Source: Methylomonas methanica (GTDB lineage Bacteria > Pseudomonadota > Gammaproteobacteria > Methylococcales > Methylomonadaceae). From it: 64,000 nt of DNA. The notes below the pieces were generated by a model. It was not told where the DNA came from, made no database searches, and saw only the letters and a program-made list of their open reading frames with translations. Every line of letters begins with the position of its first letter. The first letter of the stretch is position 1. The position numbers and the translations under genes were made by a program. Below, piece after piece: positions 45,035-54,762 of the stretch. Location: assembly GCF_001644035.1 (NCBI RefSeq), contig NZ_LUUG01000093.1, forward strand, positions 86,865-150,864, read 5' to 3'.

Positions 45035-45768
45035 TGACGACGAACAGAATGGCGCTGGTGCTGGGCGTTGGTCCGTTGCAGGGTTTGGGCGCGGCGTTGG
45101 CTCGGCGTTTTGCGGCGGAAGGCTTACAAGTGGTTATCGCCGGGCGCAGTTCGGCGAAACTAGCCCTGGTGGCGGACGCCATCGCCGACGCGGGTGGCAT
45201 GGCTATCCCGGTGGTGGCTGATGCCACCAGCGAAAGCGACGTAAAACGCTTGTTCGAAGCAGCCACCGCGGGCGGCAGGATTTTGGACATCGCTGCTTAC
45301 AATGTCGATAGTAATTTGGCCGCGCCGCTGCTGGAAACCGACCTGGCCATGTTCACCACTTTGTGGCAACAAAACAGTCTCGGCGCTTTTCTGTTCGGTC
45401 GCGAGGCCATCAAGCACATGTTGCCGCAACAACAGGGCAGCTTGTTTTTCACCGGCGCCACCGCGTCGTTACGTGCGAAACCACCGTTTACCGCGTTTGC
45501 TTCCGCCAAAGCCGCTGTCCGGGCCTTGGCACAGGGGATGGCACGCGAATTCGGTCCGCAAGGGATTCATGTGGTGCATACCATCATCGATGGCGTGATT
45601 GACGGCGAGCGCGCCCACCGCCAGTTTTCCCGGTTCGTCGCCGCCAAAGGTGCGGATGGCTTGTTAAAACTGGAGGCCATCGCCCAAACCTATTGGGCGA
45701 TACACCAACAACATCCCAGCGCGTGGACGCATGAACTGGATTTAAGACCTTTTAAAGAGCCATTTTGA
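45034..45768 (+). CDS. Short-chain dehydrogenase-like protein with altered catalytic residue
   Basis: 244 residues with a Rossmann N-terminus (ALVLGVGPLQGLGAALARRF, an altered TGxxxGxG). The usual NNAG is replaced by AYNVDSN. The catalytic Tyr of YxxxK is Phe (FTAFASAKAAVRALAQ), while Ser (FTGATASLR) and Lys remain. It may bind NAD(P) without acting as a standard oxidoreductase, or use another residue. The start overlaps the remnant upstream in TGATG fashion. Confidence 0.8.
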   Translation: MTTNRMALVLGVGPLQGLGAALARRFAAEGLQVVIAGRSSAKLALVADAIADAGGMAIPVVADATSESDVKRLFEAATAGGRILDIAAYNVDSNLAAPLLETDLAMFTTLWQQNSLGAFLFGREAIKHMLPQQQGSLFFTGATASLRAKPPFTAFASAKAAVRALAQGMAREFGPQGIHVVHTIIDGVIDGERAHRQFSRFVAAKGADGLLKLEAIAQTYWAIHQQHPSAWTHELDLRPFKEPF

Positions 45769-45811
45769 GCATGCAACCGGCTATAACTCAATTACTTAAC
45801 GAGATTAACTG

Positions 45812-46123
45812 ATGAAAATATTTTTGTACGCGGAATTTCAAGTCGCTATTCCTTTCGAGCAAATCGATTGGCAAGCTATCAATGTCGAGATGAAAAAGTA
45901 TCCAGGGTTAAAGTCGAAAACCTGGTTAAGCGGCGTTAACAATAAAACCGTCGGCGGCTTTTATGAATTTGATTCGCTAGAAAATGCACAAAATTATATC
46001 GACGGTTTGTTGCTGCCGTTTACCAAACAGGTCAACGGCAATCTGTCGGTGAAATTGTTTGACGGTGATGTCACCCAAGACGCCAATATCGGTATGCATT
46101 CGCCGTTTTATCCGACGAAATAA
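45812..46123 (+). CDS. YdhR-like (ABM-fold) protein
   Basis: 103 residues, MKIFLYAEFQVAIPFEQIDW... with GLKSKTWLSGVNNKTVGGFYEFDSLENAQNYIDG. This is the layout of the YdhR family of small dimeric alpha-beta barrel proteins (putative monooxygenases). Follows the SDR by 43 bases and probably belongs to the sigma-54-controlled set. Confidence 0.75.
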   Translation: MKIFLYAEFQVAIPFEQIDWQAINVEMKKYPGLKSKTWLSGVNNKTVGGFYEFDSLENAQNYIDGLLLPFTKQVNGNLSVKLFDGDVTQDANIGMHSPFYPTK

Positions 46124-46390
46124 GCGGCTGTCAAACCAAGTGGCTACCAAACCCACGCCGAATTATCCGAGTACGCAACGACAAACTTGGGCCTGATCAA
46201 CAGGCTGCTTCAGCTAAACTCAAAAGTGCGTCATACCCGCAGGGAAAAGGGTATCCAGATGCGATGGATTACAAGCTTCGAGCTATCCAAGTCTTAATTT
46301 CGGCATTCCCCCTTGTGCCGCAGAGGGTATGCCGAAAGACGATTTTGAAGATGCGTTAGGCAACTCGGCTGAAGCAGCTTGCCAATCAGT
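46124..46390. repeat. Intergenic composite repeat (includes dispersed repeat copy B)
   Basis: GCTGCTTCAGC (46204-46214) and GCTGAAGCAGC (46368-46378) are perfect 11-bp inverted repeats bounding about 175 bases. Inside, 46230-46308 repeats the 80-bp unit seen at 5565-5644 (GTCATACC...ATCCAGATGCGATGGATT...CTTCGAGCTAT...TTCGGCATTC), and TTTCGGCAT (46298-46306) pairs with ATGCCGAAA (46329-46337). No coding capacity. Confidence 0.6.
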
Positions 46391-47356
46391 TCACTTTCTG
46401 CGTCTGTGTTTGCTTAATTGATCCAGTTTGTTCGAGGCTTCTTCAAACGATTGCAACATGTTGTCAAAGGCAGTGACATTGCTAGTAGCGGCGACAGCAG
46501 GCTCAGCGGATGCTGCCGGACTCTCTTCAACCTTACTGGTCGTGTCTAGCGATGGCTGAGCAAGCTCGGGGGTTTTGGATTTCGGTTCCGCCGAAACGTC
46601 AGCGGTGGGATCAATATCCAGATCATAACTCGCACTGTCGTTTTTACCGTCGTTGACCAAATTACGCCGGTATTGCAGGAAGGATTCCCGGGTAAATACG
46701 TAAGGGTCTAAAGCGGCCTCGTTGATAAAGTTCAATGCCCCTTCGGCGTTTGCGCGATCATTAATCCCCTCGAGAATGCCGGTGCCGGGCACGTAGGTAC
46801 CTGGGTTAGCGGCTCTATCGAGGATACCCGCACCACCATCACGAATAGTGGTAGGCCCAAAAACCGGCAACACCAAATACGCGCCCTGCCCGACTCCCCA
46901 CACGGCCAAGGTTTGCCCAAAATCTTCAACGTTGTGTTTTAACCCGACTTCGCTGGCGACGTCGATCAATCCACCCACACCGACGGTGGTATTGGTTAAA
47001 AAGCGTCCGGCATCCGAAGCACTCTGTTGGAATTTACCTTGAAGCACATCGTTCAACACTACATTAATGCCCTTCAGGTTGGTAAAGAAATTATTGACGC
47101 CAGTTTCCATGAAATCGGGCGTAATAAATTTATAACCATCAGAAACCGGCTTAAAAAAATATTTGTCCAGCGTCATATTAAACCCGTACATAGACCGGTT
47201 AAATCCCTCGTAAGGATCGGCATGGCCCGCCTCATAAACCGATAGCTCGTCACGCTTTTCGGTACTCGCGCATCCGGGCATCAGCAGTGCACTTGTCAAT
47301 AAACACACTTCGATCAAAAGTGCCCGGTCTTTGCCTGGATGCAATTGGGTAAACAT
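46391..47356 (-). CDS. mlaA: MlaA/VacJ family outer-membrane lipoprotein
   Basis: 321 residues. N-terminal lipoprotein signal ending in LLMPGC (Cys about residue 29). Core MlaA signature: DPYEGFNRSMYGFNMTLDKYFFKPVSDGYKF, FFTNLKGINVVLNDVLQGK, GVGGLIDVASEVGLKHNVEDFGQTLAVWGV and GPTTIRDGGAG. After about residue 240 there is an extra Ser/Ala/Glu-rich tail ending KLDQLSKHRRRK, which common MlaA proteins lack. Known role: removal of misplaced phospholipid from the outer leaflet with MlaBCDEF, none of which is adjacent. Confidence 0.92.
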   Translation of the reverse strand: MFTQLHPGKDRALLIEVCLLTSALLMPGCASTEKRDELSVYEAGHADPYEGFNRSMYGFNMTLDKYFFKPVSDGYKFITPDFMETGVNNFFTNLKGINVVLNDVLQGKFQQSASDAGRFLTNTTVGVGGLIDVASEVGLKHNVEDFGQTLAVWGVGQGAYLVLPVFGPTTIRDGGAGILDRAANPGTYVPGTGILEGINDRANAEGALNFINEAALDPYVFTRESFLQYRRNLVNDGKNDSASYDLDIDPTADVSAEPKSKTPELAQPSLDTTSKVEESPAASAEPAVAATSNVTAFDNMLQSFEEASNKLDQLSKHRRRK

Positions 47357-47591
47357 CGCTTAAAAATCCTGAAAGTATATTGTTTCTGGAAGCTTTAAAT
47401 TTAGGGTTAAGGCTTAAGCCGCCCTTACATTAAAGAATCGATTCGCTATTATAGCCCTTGTCGTCGTCTCGCTACGCGTTTTTTGCAGTGTTCCATGCTC
47501 TGCACGGAAATTCCACCACCAAGCTTTAAATCTACGCAGCGTCCGGCATATTTGGCTAGACTAAACCCATATATCATAGCAAACCAGGCGC

Positions 47592-49373
47592 ATGCGGGAA
47601 GAACACAAATCCGAAGACAGAAAGCTAGACATCAACCAGGTCATTAAGTGGCTGGAAGAGGACGGCATGCTGTCCGCCAAGGATGTCGAAAAATGCCGGC
47701 AGTACGCGGTCGCCAAAATCAATCTAAACAAGCATCCGTTAAAGGTGCTGGCCGAGTGTGAGCTGGCCGATCAAAGCCAGCTTGGTAGCCTACTGACCCA
47801 GGAAGACTTGACGCAATGGCTGGCAAAAAAGCTGGCGATGCCTTATTACTATTTCGACCCGTTAAAAATAGACGTACCCACGGTCACCGCCTTGTTCAGT
47901 AAGGCTTACGCCGGCAATTACAATATTCTGCCGATCAAGATAGACGCCGATGAAATCGTGGTAGCCACTGCCGAACCCTTCATCCGCGCCTGGCAACTCG
48001 ACTTGGCGAAGATGCATCACGGCAAAATTCGCTGCGTGTTTTCCAACCCGGACGAGATCAAGCGCTATCTGGACGAGTTTTATAACTTTTCCAAATCACT
48101 GAAAGGCGCGCAAACCCATAACGATGGCCGTGCCGCAGAAGGCCAAAACTTCGAACAGTTGGTCGAACTGAGTAAAAGCGCCGATCTGGACGCCAACAAC
48201 CAGCATGTGGTCAATCTGGTCAACTGGTTGCTGCAATATGCTTTCGACCAGCGCGCCAGCGATATTCACATCGAGCCGCGCCGCCAACAGGGTAATGTGC
48301 GGTTCAGGATAGACGGCATTTTGCATAATGTTTATCAACTGCCAATGCCGATTATGAATGCGGTACTTAGCCGCTTGAAGATTCTGGGCCGGATGAATAT
48401 CGCCGAGAAACGTCTGCCCCAGGATGGCCGGATCAAAACCCAAAATAGCAACAGCAAGGAAATAGAACTGCGGCTCTCCACCATGCCGACTGCGTTCGGC
48501 GAAAAGCTGGTGATGCGAATTTTCGACCCGGAAGTGCTGCTGCGCGATTACGAGCAACTGGGCTTTAATAAGCAGGAGTTGGCGATTTGGAACCGGATGA
48601 CCGGCCAGACCCACGGCATTATTTTGGTGACCGGTCCGACCGGTTCCGGCAAAACCACCACCTTGTATTCCACGTTAAAACGGCTCGCCACATCGGAAAT
48701 CAACCTGTGTACCGTGGAAGACCCGATCGAACAAATCGAACCGGCTTTCAATCAAATGCAAACCCAGGCCAATATCGGTTTGGACTTCGCCAGCGGTATT
48801 CGCACCCTACTGCGGCAAGACCCGGACATTATCATGGTCGGCGAAATTCGCGACCTGGAGACGGCTGAAATGGCTGTGCAAGCCTCGCTGACCGGACATT
48901 TGGTGATTTCGACGCTGCACACCAATAGCGCACCGGCTGCGGTAACCCGATTGTTAAATCTTGGCGTTCCTGGTTATCTGATCCAGCAAACCATTTTGGG
49001 CGTGATGGCGCAACGCTTGATAAGAGTGTTATGCCGGCAGTGCAAAACCGCGACAACCGTAGACGAAACACAATGGCAGGCTTTGGTCGCGCCGTTTAAA
49101 GTCGCCGCACCTAAGCATGTTTATAAAGCCGTCGGCTGTAAGACTTGCCGCAATACCGGCTTTGCCGGCCGTATCGGCATTTACGAAATTTTCGAAAACA
49201 ACCCGGCTCTGCAAAAACTGATCGTGGAAGGCTGCGACACGCTTTTGCTGCAACGTCAGGCTATCAGGGAAGGCATGCGCCCGTTAAGGCTGAGTGGCGC
49301 GGAAAAAGTTGCCGCCGGTATTACCACTATGGAAGAAGTGTTGCGGGTGGCACCGGAGCGGATAGATTTTTAA
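47592..49373 (+). CDS. PilB/GspE-type assembly ATPase, unlinked to pilus genes
   Basis: 593 residues. N-terminal T2SSE_N (MshEN-like) domain with AKKLAMPYYYFDPLKID; ASDIHIEPRR; Walker A GPTGSGKT; CTVEDPIEQIEPAF (Asp box); Walker B DPDIIMVGEIRDLETAEMA; His box GHLVISTLHTNS; and zinc tetracysteine CRQCK...CKTCRNTGFAGRIG. It is longer than gspE in this window and belongs to the PilB-like group. MshEN domains in such ATPases can bind c-di-GMP; whether this one does is untested. No pilin, PilC or PilT gene lies nearby. Confidence 0.9.
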   Translation: MREEHKSEDRKLDINQVIKWLEEDGMLSAKDVEKCRQYAVAKINLNKHPLKVLAECELADQSQLGSLLTQEDLTQWLAKKLAMPYYYFDPLKIDVPTVTALFSKAYAGNYNILPIKIDADEIVVATAEPFIRAWQLDLAKMHHGKIRCVFSNPDEIKRYLDEFYNFSKSLKGAQTHNDGRAAEGQNFEQLVELSKSADLDANNQHVVNLVNWLLQYAFDQRASDIHIEPRRQQGNVRFRIDGILHNVYQLPMPIMNAVLSRLKILGRMNIAEKRLPQDGRIKTQNSNSKEIELRLSTMPTAFGEKLVMRIFDPEVLLRDYEQLGFNKQELAIWNRMTGQTHGIILVTGPTGSGKTTTLYSTLKRLATSEINLCTVEDPIEQIEPAFNQMQTQANIGLDFASGIRTLLRQDPDIIMVGEIRDLETAEMAVQASLTGHLVISTLHTNSAPAAVTRLLNLGVPGYLIQQTILGVMAQRLIRVLCRQCKTATTVDETQWQALVAPFKVAAPKHVYKAVGCKTCRNTGFAGRIGIYEIFENNPALQKLIVEGCDTLLLQRQAIREGMRPLRLSGAEKVAAGITTMEEVLRVAPERIDF

Positions 49374-49511
49374 ACCTGTCGATCAGCGCAAACTATTTAT
49401 CGCGCAGATAGGATAAAGCCGGAATGGGTGCAGCAAGCTCGGGAAAACACCCGGCCTCAGCCGATGCGTTGTTTTCCTGCTAAAACAAAACACGCCTTAT
49501 TTCAAGCTTGC

Positions 49512-49667
49512 TTAATCGCGGTTTTTCTTCCGATTTACGTTGATATTGCTGGCAACCGTTGTTGAGGCGAACAATGCCGATGAAATAATAAATTCGCCTG
49601 ACATAAAACCGATCACACCGGTGATAAACGCCAAACCGTTCAAAATATCTTTTTGTAAGTCATTCAT
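49512..49667 (-). CDS. Small membrane protein (51 aa)
   Basis: Begins MNDLQKDILNGLAF, then one or two short hydrophobic stretches (FITGVIGFMSGEFIISSALFA), and a basic, polar end (NINVNRKKNRD). The start codon is preceded by GGAG at 8-base spacing (CGGAGTAGAAAAAATG), and the frame sits cleanly between two genes. No family recognised; membrane-associated peptide or small-protein toxin/regulator cannot be told apart. Confidence 0.55.
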   Translation of the reverse strand: MNDLQKDILNGLAFITGVIGFMSGEFIISSALFASTTVASNINVNRKKNRD

Positions 49668-49815
49668 TTTTTCTACTCCGTAATAAACACGCTTACACTA
49701 TAAGATAGATCTAATTCATTAACAATACCATTGGTTATGCATTAGTTGTTTTACAAAAAGAAACAATATCGGCGTTACCACGCTAAAATAAGCAATGCCA
49801 ACGCATTTTAAGAGA

Positions 49816-49837
49816 TCAGGAACGCTAAGGTTCCTGA
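49816..49837 (-). terminator. Intrinsic terminator candidate of the YebC-family gene
   Basis: TCAGGAAC and GTTCCTGA form a perfect 8-bp stem with a 6-base loop, 35-56 bases past the stop codon of the yebC-family gene, followed on the minus strand by TCTCTTAAAAT. Confidence 0.5.
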
Positions 49838-49871
49838 ATACAACATGCGAAATTGCTGAACGGTATTGCCC

Positions 49872-50588
49872 TTAATACTCGGCATCATGAAAAACGTTTT
49901 GCACGTCGTCCAGATCGTTCAACATATCCAAAAACTTTTCGAACATCGCCACATCGTCGCCGCCAATAGGAGTAACGCTTCTAGGCATAAACTGAATTTC
50001 ATCCACTTCGAAATCGATCTCGCCCAACAAATCCGTCAAGGCCTGCTTGGCTTTGGCGTAATCGGCGTGGGGTGTAAACACGGTCAACTTGCCGTCTTCG
50101 TTTTCGATGTCCGATACATCCACGTCAGCGCTCAGCAAAGCTTCCAGTACCGCATCTTCGTCGCCGTGTTTAAACGCCAAGATTGCCGAATGATCGAACA
50201 TATGGCTGACCGCGCCCTGCGTACCAATCTTGCATTTGGTTTTGGTAAAACACAGACGTACGTCACCGAAGGTGCGATTGGGATTGTCGGTCAAGCAATC
50301 AACTATCACCATGCAACCGCCAGGCCCAAAGCCTTCGTAACGGGCAGGCGCGAAATCCTCCCCACCGCCACCCTTGGCCTTATCGATAGCTTTTTCGATA
50401 ACGTGGGTAGGCACCTGGTCTTTTTTGGCTCTATCGATCAACCCCCGCAAGGTCAAATTGCCCGATGGGTCGATACCGCCTGACTTGGCAGCCATATAGA
50501 TTTCCCGGCCATATTTGCTGTAAACCTTGGCCTTGGCATCAGCCGTTTTGGCCATGGACACTTTACGGTTTTGATACGCTCTACCCAT
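49872..50588 (-). CDS. yebC: YebC/PmpR family regulator (YeeN/TACO1 type)
   Basis: 238 residues from [19 protein letters not shown], the typical start; the longer frame adds ten atypical residues. Conserved segments include [63 protein letters not shown] and [13 protein letters not shown]. Family members act as DNA-binding regulators or in relief of ribosome stalling at polyproline (YebC/TACO1 studies). Confidence 0.92.
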   Translation of the reverse strand: MGRAYQNRKVSMAKTADAKAKVYSKYGREIYMAAKSGGIDPSGNLTLRGLIDRAKKDQVPTHVIEKAIDKAKGGGGEDFAPARYEGFGPGGCMVIVDCLTDNPNRTFGDVRLCFTKTKCKIGTQGAVSHMFDHSAILAFKHGDEDAVLEALLSADVDVSDIENEDGKLTVFTPHADYAKAKQALTDLLGEIDFEVDEIQFMPRSVTPIGGDDVAMFEKFLDMLNDLDDVQNVFHDAEY

Positions 50589-50738
50589 TCGACTTTTGCT
50601 CCCCGGATCACTTGGCAAAAAAGGAGAGATTTTACAGATAAGTATTTGCCGTGGGAATTTTTTGACCGGCTTACGGCACGTCCGCCTGCGCCAAACATGA
50701 TTCGTCTCGCCCCACCACTAAAACAAATGCGGCAAGTT

Positions 50739-53700
50739 TTAACTTAGCAAAGCTTCGAAACCATCTAACGGCAGGGGTTTACTGTAGAAGTAACCTTGAA
50801 ACGTATGACAGCCGTGTTTTTCCAAAAAGCAACGTTGCTCCTCGGTTTCCACCCCTTCAGCTATGACGTCCAAGCCCAGATTATTCGCCATGGCGATAAT
50901 GGTTTGTACGATCACGGTATCGTCGGGATCGACCGAAATATCCCGCACAAAGCTTTGATCAATCTTCAATTGATCGATAGGCAATTTCCTGAGATTAGAT
51001 AGAGACGAATTTCCGGTACCGAAATCGTCCATCGAAAACCGCACGCCAATTTCCCGCAGCGCATGCATTTTGCGGATAGTCTCATCAATGTCGTCAAGCA
51101 CCAGACTTTCAGTTAGCTCCAACTTCAAGCGATTAGGATTGATGTCGCTCTCTCGAATTATTTGCCTGACAACGTCGACGAAATCAGTTTGCCTAAACTG
51201 CCGAGCGCTGACATTCGCGGCCAATTGTAAATACTGGGTGCGCGCGCTGCTTTCCCAACTCTTCAGCTGGCGGCAAACGGTTTCCAACACCCACCGCCCT
51301 ATCGGCACTATCAAACCGATATCCTCGGCCAGCGGAATAAACTCGGCGGGCGAAATCAAGCCGCGCTCCGGGTGTTGAAATCGGATCAATACTTCCGCAC
51401 CGATAATATCCAGACTATGCGATACCTGCGGCTGGTAGTGCAATTGGAATTGCTTATTTGCTAATGCGCCGTGTAAATCCGCTTCCAATTTGACCCGCGC
51501 ATTGATACTGGCCTGCATCGCCGGGTCGAAGAAACGTATGGTATTTCGCCCGGCTTTTTTCGCCTGATACATGGCAATATCGGCTTGTTTCAGCAAGCTT
51601 TCTATATCCGTTTCGTGGTCGGTAAATAACACCGCGCCGATACTGGGGGAGTTGCGATACTCATGATCGGCAAGCCGGTAGGTTTGCGTCAAGGCACTGA
51701 GGATTTTATTGGCGACAATTTCGGTCTGTGCGCCAGCATCAAGCACTTCATCGCTCAGATCGGTCAACATCACGACAAATTCATCCCCGCCAAGTCTCGA
51801 AACAGTATCGCCTTCCCGCACGCAAGCCACCAAGCGTTGCGCCACCAATTGCAACAATAAATCACCCATGTCGTGACCGAGGGTGTCGTTTAAGGTTTTG
51901 AAATTATCCAGATCGATAAACAGGATAGCCCCCTCCCGTCCGCTGCGCGCGCTGGCTATCAGCGCTCGTTTCAAGCGATCCTGCAACAATCGGCGATTCG
52001 GTAAACCAGTCAGCGGATCGTAAAACGCCAAACGCTCGATTTCCTCGGCGGCCGCTTTAATAGAGGTAATATCCACAAACGTGGCCACATAGTTTTTGAC
52101 GCACCCCTCCTGGTCCTTTACCGTGCTGATGGCCAAATGAATTGGAAAAACCGTGCCGTCCTTGCGCTTACTGCAAATCTCGCCTTCCCAGACGCCTAAG
52201 TTCTCCACCCTTTCCCACATTTCCGCGTAATAAGCTACGCCCTGCAAATCCAATTCCAAGACCCGTGGATTCTTGCCTACCACTTCCTCGCTCAGGTAAC
52301 CGGTAATGCGGGTAAACGCCTGGTTTACCCGCAAGATCAGACGATTTTCATCCAACACCACTATGCCTTCCTGCGACTCGAACGCGGTAGCGGCAATCCG
52401 CAGCTCCGCGTCTAGTAACTGTTGCTGCCTCAGCGCCTGCTCCAATCGACATTTTTGTGCCAAGCCCTCAGGCAAGGTCATCGCCAACATCCTGGCGATG
52501 TCGATTTGTACATTCGACCAAGGTTCGCTGCGGCCGTGCCACAATTCCGTCCACATTTCAAATGACTTGCGCGGCGTAAGTTGGTAGTTTCCGCTTTTAT
52601 CTCTCACCAAGCCTTTCTCGGCCCTGCCCGCCCACTTTACGGTGCGCGGCTTCTCCTGCCGTAACCAAACGATGTAATTGCGCATATCGCCGGGCAATGG
52701 AGTGGTTAGTATTCCGGCGGCTACATCCTGATATTTTTCGGCCGGCGCAAAATCAATGGAAAGATGATCAGAACTAAATATCTGGCCACTGGCTTGTTTA
52801 CCCAGCCAGAGCAATAGCGCTCGTAGGTCGACTGCTTTCAGCACCTCACCGTAAACATGCCGCTTACCTTCCACAACAGCTACTATCCCGGTAGCATCCA
52901 ATAACGACATCAATTGCGGCAGTAAGCGCTTCAGCACCGCTTGCTCATGATCGATAAAAATATAATTCAGCAATTCGCCGATCACATGGTTAGCGCTGGC
53001 AACACAGTTGTACTGCTCCAGCGCCTCAATCGACGACAATTTCGACGACACCATCCGGCTTATAAAGGTGACGGCTTCCCGCTGAGCAATCGACACGCGT
53101 TTTGCCGTGAAATGATGACAGGCTATCAAGCCCCATAATCGACCGTTTTGCAGCAAGGAAACCACCATCGAACCCTGCACACCGATATTGCGCAAATACT
53201 GGATATGTATCGGCGACAGACAGCGCAACGCCGAATACGTCATATCCAAAGGCTTTTCGGTAACGGGATTGACGCCAGGTAAAATGGCGACGGGCTCGGC
53301 ATCAATATCGGCAACCAAACGCACCAGATTACAGGTATAAAGCCGTCGCGCTTGCGCCGGAATATCGCTGGCCGGAAAGTGCAGCCCCAGATAGGACGGA
53401 GCATGATCCACGCTATTTTGGCTGATCACTTGACCGTTCCAATTGGAGTCAAACCGATAGATCATCACACTATCGTAGCCGCTCATCCGCCGCACCAACA
53501 CCGCGACATCATCGAAATAATGTGAAAAATCGCTATTCGCGTCGTATTGCAGTAATGATTCCTGCATCTGCATCAGCAATTCGGACAAGCGCCCTTCTTG
53601 GTCGGCGTCGTGATCAGGCACGAGTTCCAGCACATATAGTCCGTCACTGAGGTAAACATGGGCCTGTAGATCGAGGGAGGCGTGACGCTGGGGAATGCTG

Positions 53701-53987
53701 AGTTTGCCGGCGGCAGTATTTTTACTCTGCGCCACTTGAAACATTTGCTGAATTTGCTCGGCAATTTTATCGCCGACCAGCGCTTGCAGCGGTTTGCCGC
53801 AAACATTGCCGGTCAATTCGGTGAAAAACTCGCTAAAGTTGGCACTGGCCTGCAATACCGTGTAAGGATGTTCGGCGCTCAGTACCAACAAGGCACCATG
53901 AGGCTGGATCTGCCCGATCTGGTGAATAGGCTCGGACGCGCACTTTTCCAGCGCCTGTTGCAAAACCTGCTGATCGATCTCACCCAT
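50739..53987 (-). CDS. bphP: Bacteriophytochrome with PAS-GGDEF-EAL output
   Basis: 1082 residues. PAS-GAF-PHY photosensory core: biliverdin-attachment Cys16 in [20 protein letters not shown] motif [15 protein letters not shown], and PHY tongue with [13 protein letters not shown] further PAS domain lies at about 530-640, a GGDEF domain has an intact site ([11 protein letters not shown]), and an EAL domain has EVL in place of EAL ([11 protein letters not shown]) but keeps [10 protein letters not shown] and ELTES. Red/far-red light probably tunes c-di-GMP. The heme oxygenase making biliverdin is encoded directly upstream, 24 bases away. Confidence 0.95.
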   Translation of the reverse strand: MGEIDQQVLQQALEKCASEPIHQIGQIQPHGALLVLSAEHPYTVLQASANFSEFFTELTGNVCGKPLQALVGDKIAEQIQQMFQVAQSKNTAAGKLSIPQRHASLDLQAHVYLSDGLYVLELVPDHDADQEGRLSELLMQMQESLLQYDANSDFSHYFDDVAVLVRRMSGYDSVMIYRFDSNWNGQVISQNSVDHAPSYLGLHFPASDIPAQARRLYTCNLVRLVADIDAEPVAILPGVNPVTEKPLDMTYSALRCLSPIHIQYLRNIGVQGSMVVSLLQNGRLWGLIACHHFTAKRVSIAQREAVTFISRMVSSKLSSIEALEQYNCVASANHVIGELLNYIFIDHEQAVLKRLLPQLMSLLDATGIVAVVEGKRHVYGEVLKAVDLRALLLWLGKQASGQIFSSDHLSIDFAPAEKYQDVAAGILTTPLPGDMRNYIVWLRQEKPRTVKWAGRAEKGLVRDKSGNYQLTPRKSFEMWTELWHGRSEPWSNVQIDIARMLAMTLPEGLAQKCRLEQALRQQQLLDAELRIAATAFESQEGIVVLDENRLILRVNQAFTRITGYLSEEVVGKNPRVLELDLQGVAYYAEMWERVENLGVWEGEICSKRKDGTVFPIHLAISTVKDQEGCVKNYVATFVDITSIKAAAEEIERLAFYDPLTGLPNRRLLQDRLKRALIASARSGREGAILFIDLDNFKTLNDTLGHDMGDLLLQLVAQRLVACVREGDTVSRLGGDEFVVMLTDLSDEVLDAGAQTEIVANKILSALTQTYRLADHEYRNSPSIGAVLFTDHETDIESLLKQADIAMYQAKKAGRNTIRFFDPAMQASINARVKLEADLHGALANKQFQLHYQPQVSHSLDIIGAEVLIRFQHPERGLISPAEFIPLAEDIGLIVPIGRWVLETVCRQLKSWESSARTQYLQLAANVSARQFRQTDFVDVVRQIIRESDINPNRLKLELTESLVLDDIDETIRKMHALREIGVRFSMDDFGTGNSSLSNLRKLPIDQLKIDQSFVRDISVDPDDTVIVQTIIAMANNLGLDVIAEGVETEEQRCFLEKHGCHTFQGYFYSKPLPLDGFEALLS

Positions 53988-54011
53988 TAGCCAAAGCAGA
54001 GAACATGTAGC

Positions 54012-54644
54012 TTAAGAATATGCACAGTCGTCCAGCACCTTAATAAAGAATTGAAAAGTTTGGCATGCCGCGCGCTCGGCAGCCAGACGCTCCTGATCGT
54101 CGCCGGCAATGTTTTCCGCAAACCGCAGAAAATCTTGCCACATAAGCGCTGTGTCCTGACCATAGCCTCGGTAAAAGCAAGCACCGGCTTCGCCACTCAA
54201 CCCATGATGTGCCTCTAGGCTGCGCGAAATAAGCTGTCCACCCAACATCGAACCCTCTATCACGTATAAAACCCCCGTATATTCGCCGATGCTGGTCACC
54301 GGCGGTGCCGGTATGTTTTGCGCTGTTTCACATCCGCCGGCCAGCGGATCGACCCCCAAAAAAGCCAGATCGCGGCAAATCCAGGGTAGCTTGACGCGTT
54401 GAGAATAGTCTAATTGACAGTCTTTAGAAGGCTGAAAGGCAATTAACCGACCTTCCAAGGCTTGGTAGAGATAATAGTAGGCCGTTAGTAAATTTCGGTA
54501 TGTATCCAACGAGTAGCCGGGCTGGGTTAGCCCGACCAGTAAACGGTGTTGATTTAAGCGCTTGTGATAGTCGTTGGTTGCGTCTCTCAAGGCCTCGCGT
54601 ACTGCCTGTTTGGAATTGTACGGCGGTGTAGCGGACGATTTCAT
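54012..54644 (-). CDS. bphO: Heme oxygenase for bilin synthesis (BphO)
   Basis: About 210 residues from MKSSATPPYN. Proximal-His helix REALRDATNDYHKRLNQH; distal helix VLYVIEGSMLGGQLISRSLE with the Gly-rich kink of heme oxygenases; FLRFAENI near the end. Cleaves heme to biliverdin, CO and iron, supplying the phytochrome chromophore. The upstream 20-codon extension of the frame is not needed. Confidence 0.93.
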   Translation of the reverse strand: MKSSATPPYNSKQAVREALRDATNDYHKRLNQHRLLVGLTQPGYSLDTYRNLLTAYYYLYQALEGRLIAFQPSKDCQLDYSQRVKLPWICRDLAFLGVDPLAGGCETAQNIPAPPVTSIGEYTGVLYVIEGSMLGGQLISRSLEAHHGLSGEAGACFYRGYGQDTALMWQDFLRFAENIAGDDQERLAAERAACQTFQFFIKVLDDCAYS

Positions 54645-54762
54645 TCGGAGCCCCGGCAAACCCTGTTTAGTAAAAAACGGCACGGAATAGGAATATACCA
54701 ACAATTCAGCGGAAGGCCAGATGCGTCCCTGATAGCGGGAATGGCAATATTTGCGGGCCGGG

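Larger units (their letters stand above)
49374..49871. other. Intergenic region holding a small ORF and a terminator
   Basis: Contains the 51-codon membrane-protein ORF (49512-49667, minus), the yebC terminator hairpin (49816-49837), and an AT-rich stretch (49680-49800) that could hold the small ORF's promoter. Nothing else recognised. Confidence 0.6.
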
